From Chloracidobacterium sp. UBA7659 (lineage in GTDB: Bacteria > Acidobacteriota > Blastocatellia > Pyrinomonadales > Pyrinomonadaceae), in NCBI GenBank assembly GCA_002483395.1, contig DLHV01000214.1, forward strand, positions 9,670 through 17,567: a stretch of 7,898 bases of DNA. Direction: 5' to 3'. Both the position numbers and the translations under genes were made by a program. Shown here piece after piece: positions 6,229 to 7,898 of this stretch; position 1 is the stretch's first letter; each line of letters starts with the position of its first letter. Below the pieces are notes generated by a model that was not told the DNA's origin, searched no databases, and saw only the letters and a list, made by a program, of their open reading frames with translations.

Positions 6229-6258
6229 AAGGCTTCTCGACCACGGGAAGCCTTTTTT
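6229..6258 (+). terminator. Intrinsic terminator of the sigma factor gene
   Basis: An 11-bp stem, AAGGCTTCTCG (6229-6239) with CGGGAAGCCTT (6244-6254) including one T-G wobble, has a 4-nt loop ACCA (6240-6243). It runs into TTTTTT (6253-6258). It lies 23 nt after the sigma factor stop. On the minus strand no T-tract follows the stem, so it should act only on the plus strand. Confidence 0.9.
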
Positions 6259-6297
6259 CAATTAAGTATTGAAAACTCGTGGAATTATAAGTACGGG

Positions 6298-6561
6298 TTA
6301 TAGGGACAGGGTGATCGCCCCAGTAATTCCGTTATAGAACAACGTACTGCTCGCGCCAGTGTCAATCAAGGCCAGACCGTCAGCCGCAGCAGGAACCGCC
6401 TGGCCTACCTGGGTCAGTTGGTCAGCAAACACTTGTGCTAAGCCGATGTTCACTTGAACGACAGGGCCGCGTTCCATCATGACAAAGCTGGGCGGGATCT
6501 GAATATCCGTGCCATCGGGGGCCTTGCCCGTTCCATTAAGCTGGAGATGTAGGATGGGCAT
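6298..6561 (-). pseudogene. Retropepsin-like aspartyl protease, apparently with an internal in-frame deletion
   Basis: The 87-residue frame starts MPILHLQLNGTGKAPDGT and reaches the aspartyl-protease active-site signature ALIDTGASST (64-73; Asp67). From my knowledge of this small bacterial family, DTGASS should be followed by some 60-70 residues holding the flap strands and a GRDxL segment before the closing motif TLFYNGITGxITLS. Here the signature runs straight into TLFYNGITGAITLSL and a TAA. The central half of the fold is therefore missing, with the frame preserved across the junction near 6340-6346. The product is probably inactive, or at most a non-catalytic remnant. The alternative is a genuinely short variant. 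The start is ATG at 6561 with GGGGA about 7 nt upstream. It overlaps the 3' end of the upstream small gene by 26 nt, which implies co-transcription and coupling. Confidence 0.6.
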
Positions 6562-6793
6562 TGATTATCCCCAACGTAAGCGCCGGGATGGAAACCTCCT
6601 CAGAATTCATTTTAACCTGGCGAACCAAAAAGGGTTTCAGTCCACACGTCCTCGCTCCAATGCTAAGTGCCTCGTTGAGATTTTCAAAAAAACCCAGAAC
6701 ATCGTGCCCGGTTACTACGACAAATTTATTCGGATATTTATTTACCCATTCGTCTAACTTCTCTTCGAAATAGGCGCGTTCCGTTTCAAGCAT
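6536..6793 (-). CDS. Small conserved hypothetical protein (DUF5678-like) paired with the protease-like ORF
   Basis: An 85-residue soluble protein without signal peptide or membrane segment. A helix, ETERAYFEEKLDEWVNKYP (about 3-21), leads into the strand KFVVVTG and GHDVLGFFENLNEALSIGARTCGLKPFLVRQV. The pattern 'KYPxKFVxVxGxxxxGxFxxxxEAL' resembles DUF5678-type domains, whose biochemical role is unknown to me. The frame extends upstream to tandem ATGs at 6814 and 6811, but these lack a ribosome site. The ATG at 6793 has a perfect GGAGGAG (6800-6806) with a 6-nt spacer, so I start it there. Its last 26 bases overlap the following protease-like frame. In related genomes I recall such a small protein directly before this protease family, which supports one transcription unit. 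The surrounding DNA is more AT-rich than the flanking genes, which hints at accessory origin. Confidence 0.7.
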   Translation of the reverse strand: MLETERAYFEEKLDEWVNKYPNKFVVVTGHDVLGFFENLNEALSIGARTCGLKPFLVRQVKMNSEEVSIPALTLGIINAHPTSPA

Positions 6794-6799
6794 AAGTAT

Positions 6800-6806
6800 C
6801 TCCTCC
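6800..6806 (-). promoter_or_regulatory. Strong ribosome binding site that fixes the start at 6793
   Basis: GGAGGAG on the minus strand is spaced 6 nt from the ATG at 6793. It decides against the two in-frame ATGs at 6814 and 6811, which would place this site inside the coding region. Confidence 0.75.
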
Positions 6807-6814
6807 GGCATCAT

Positions 6815-6917
6815 ATACTAAATATGAATAATCAATACCACATTTTAGATTAGCAATTCAATGCTCTCGTTGGCTAGGAAAAGATATATAACGTTACAGC
6901 AACAGACGTAATTTACC
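6815..6917. other. AT-rich intergenic gap with no recognised element
   Basis: This 103-base gap separates the dehydrogenase stop from the small accessory genes on the same strand. I see no terminator hairpin with a T-tract and no promoter with a good -35/-10 pair. Low GC compared with flanking coding DNA is the only feature of note. Confidence 0.5.
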
Positions 6918-7898
6918 TTAAAGATTCCAATCGGAGCTAATTGAAATCGATCTTCGTTGTAGCTCAGCAACAAATTTATCGGGATCGATCGCCTTTTCCT
7001 GCGGTGTAGCCCCTCGTTCAAGCACATCGCCTCGGGCCATCATCTGGGCAATGATCGAGGCGGGAAATGCAGTCGTCCGCATCATTGCCGAGAGGCCGGT
7101 CCTTTCGTCCTGTTTATCGACAATGTCGTAACGGAGGCGGTCGGGGCCGGTCTGAGGCACACTCCCTACCGGTCGTGTTTCCGCCTTCAAGCCCCTGCCA
7201 ACAAAGTCGAGCCGAACCAGAACATAATCAGGGCCGTCGGCGGGAAGATGTTTTTGGAGCAGTTCGCCGAACAGTTTCCGTGGCTTTACCTTTACAAAAT
7301 CGGCGACGATATCATCGCTTGAGCACAGCCCGAGGTCGATCATCGTCTTGAATTTATCGCAGTGCCCGGCGTAGCGGATGGTTTTATAGTCGAGTTCTTT
7401 TATTTTGCCGAGGAACGTTTCGGGCAGAGTCGACGTACCGCCTGAAGTTTGAAAGGCTTCGAGAGGCGGAAAACCGGCGAACGAAAGTTCCTCGATCTCT
7501 GTCATCGACTCGACCTCCGTGATCTTGCCGTTTCGTATAACGCGTGCCGTCTCGATATATTCGTTGATCAAACCTTCGACCGAGAACACCAATTGATAAT
7601 TCAGCGGCGGCTGCGGGTCCTGCGGCAGGCCGCCGACACGAATGTGAATTTCTTCGATCTCGTTAAACTTCGCCGCTCCGTGCATTGCAAGGATCGATAC
7701 CATCCCCGGCGCCAGCCCGCAATCGGGAATTATATTGACGCCGGCTGCTTTTGCTTCATCATCTAGTGCGAGCTGTTCATCGACGACGTAATTATTGCCG
7801 CCCAGATCACAGAAATTCGTGCCAGTTTCGATCGCCGCCCGCGACAGCGACTCGTTATACCAATAGTTGACGCAAGAGATCGCCGAGTCGTGCCCGCT
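6918..7898 (-). CDS. Saccharopine dehydrogenase family oxidoreductase (5' end outside window)
   Basis: The frame is open to the window edge, so the visible 326 residues lack the N-terminal NAD(P)-binding Rossmann motif. The visible part fits the saccharopine dehydrogenase / lysine 6-dehydrogenase family, which carries out NAD(P)-linked oxidation or reduction in amino-acid metabolism: SAISCVNYWYNESLSRAA (5-22), TNFCDLGGNNYVVDEQ (27-42), NIIPDCGLAPGMVSILAMHG (55-74), VGGLPQDPQPPLNYQLVFSVEGLINEYI, FQTSGGTSTLPETF, and RYAGHCDKF leading to a C-terminal TGLSAMMRTTAFPASIIAQMMARG. Internal ATG 7703 is within the conserved GLAPGM motif and is not the start. Between VLVRLDFVGRG and RLRYDIVD sits the segment LKAETRPVGSVPQTGPD, encoded by the same repeat as in carA; I expect the family to pass almost directly from the strand to RYDI. 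The precise substrate cannot be assigned. Confidence 0.88.
   Translation of the reverse strand, partial: SGHDSAISCVNYWYNESLSRAAIETGTNFCDLGGNNYVVDEQLALDDEAKAAGVNIIPDCGLAPGMVSILAMHGAAKFNEIEEIHIRVGGLPQDPQPPLNYQLVFSVEGLINEYIETARVIRNGKITEVESMTEIEELSFAGFPPLEAFQTSGGTSTLPETFLGKIKELDYKTIRYAGHCDKFKTMIDLGLCSSDDIVADFVKVKPRKLFGELLQKHLPADGPDYVLVRLDFVGRGLKAETRPVGSVPQTGPDRLRYDIVDKQDERTGLSAMMRTTAFPASIIAQMMARGDVLERGATPQEKAIDPDKFVAELQRRSISISSDWNL
7158..7187 (-). repeat. In-frame copy of the KAETRPVGSV coding repeat inside the dehydrogenase gene
   Basis: The 30 bases differ at one position from 878-907 in carA and encode KAETRPVGSV in the same reading frame relative to the element. The copy is single, without the flanking ggttcag and gtactcgaac segments of the carA copies, so the mobile or conserved core is about 30 nt. 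It falls between two expected adjacent strands of the dehydrogenase, a likely loop. Confidence 0.8.

Noticed and set aside
6810..6815. TATGAT as a -10 for the small accessory gene
   Set aside because: No acceptable -35 is found at 16-18 nt, and the implied transcript start would fall within the ribosome binding site.

Overview
The window looks like a chromosomal piece of an Acidobacteriota genome, probably class Blastocatellia (Pyrinomonadaceae-like), perhaps from a metagenome assembly. This rests on recognition rather than a search: moderate GC, a WD40/TolB-like beta-propeller protein tail, an ECF sigma factor with an N-terminal extension, a retropepsin-like protein in the style common in that group, and dispersed short inverted repeats between genes. 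Most genes lie on the minus strand.

Layout. At 1-267 (+) is the C-terminal tail of a beta-propeller protein. Converging on it are carA (293-1468, -) and, upstream, lepB (1637-2341, -). They are separated by an imperfect inverted repeat of about 155 bp. The lepB promoter lies at about 2408-2435. A second inverted repeat of another sequence family (about 2475-2584) separates it from a divergent class V aminotransferase (2607-3731, +). Next is a type II toxin-antitoxin operon, vapB-vapC (3757-4403, -), with a GTGA overlap and a palindromic operator candidate. Then comes an unrecognised exported, membrane-anchored protein (4512-5258, -). It is divergent from an ECF sigma factor (5534-6205, +) that ends in a strong intrinsic terminator. 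A small accessory pair follows (6298-6561 and 6536-6793, -). It holds an aspartyl-protease-like ORF that seems to have lost the middle of its domain, and a small unknown protein upstream of it. The window ends inside a saccharopine-dehydrogenase-family gene (6918-7898, -) whose 5' end lies outside.

The genes do not form one pathway: pyrimidine/arginine precursor synthesis (carA), protein export (lepB), PLP chemistry, toxin-antitoxin, stress or envelope transcription control, and amino-acid oxidoreduction.

The most unusual observation links two unrelated genes. A short repeat encoding KAETRPVGSV-like residues sits in frame inside carA (two tandem, diverged copies) and inside the saccharopine dehydrogenase gene about 6.2 kb away. 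The carA site is the linker between its two domains; the dehydrogenase site is a presumed loop. The copies share the same orientation and reading frame, and the length difference inside the shared core is a whole codon. This resembles protein-tolerated, frame-preserving repeat elements such as the palindromic elements of Rickettsia, and is the best candidate here for an undescribed system.
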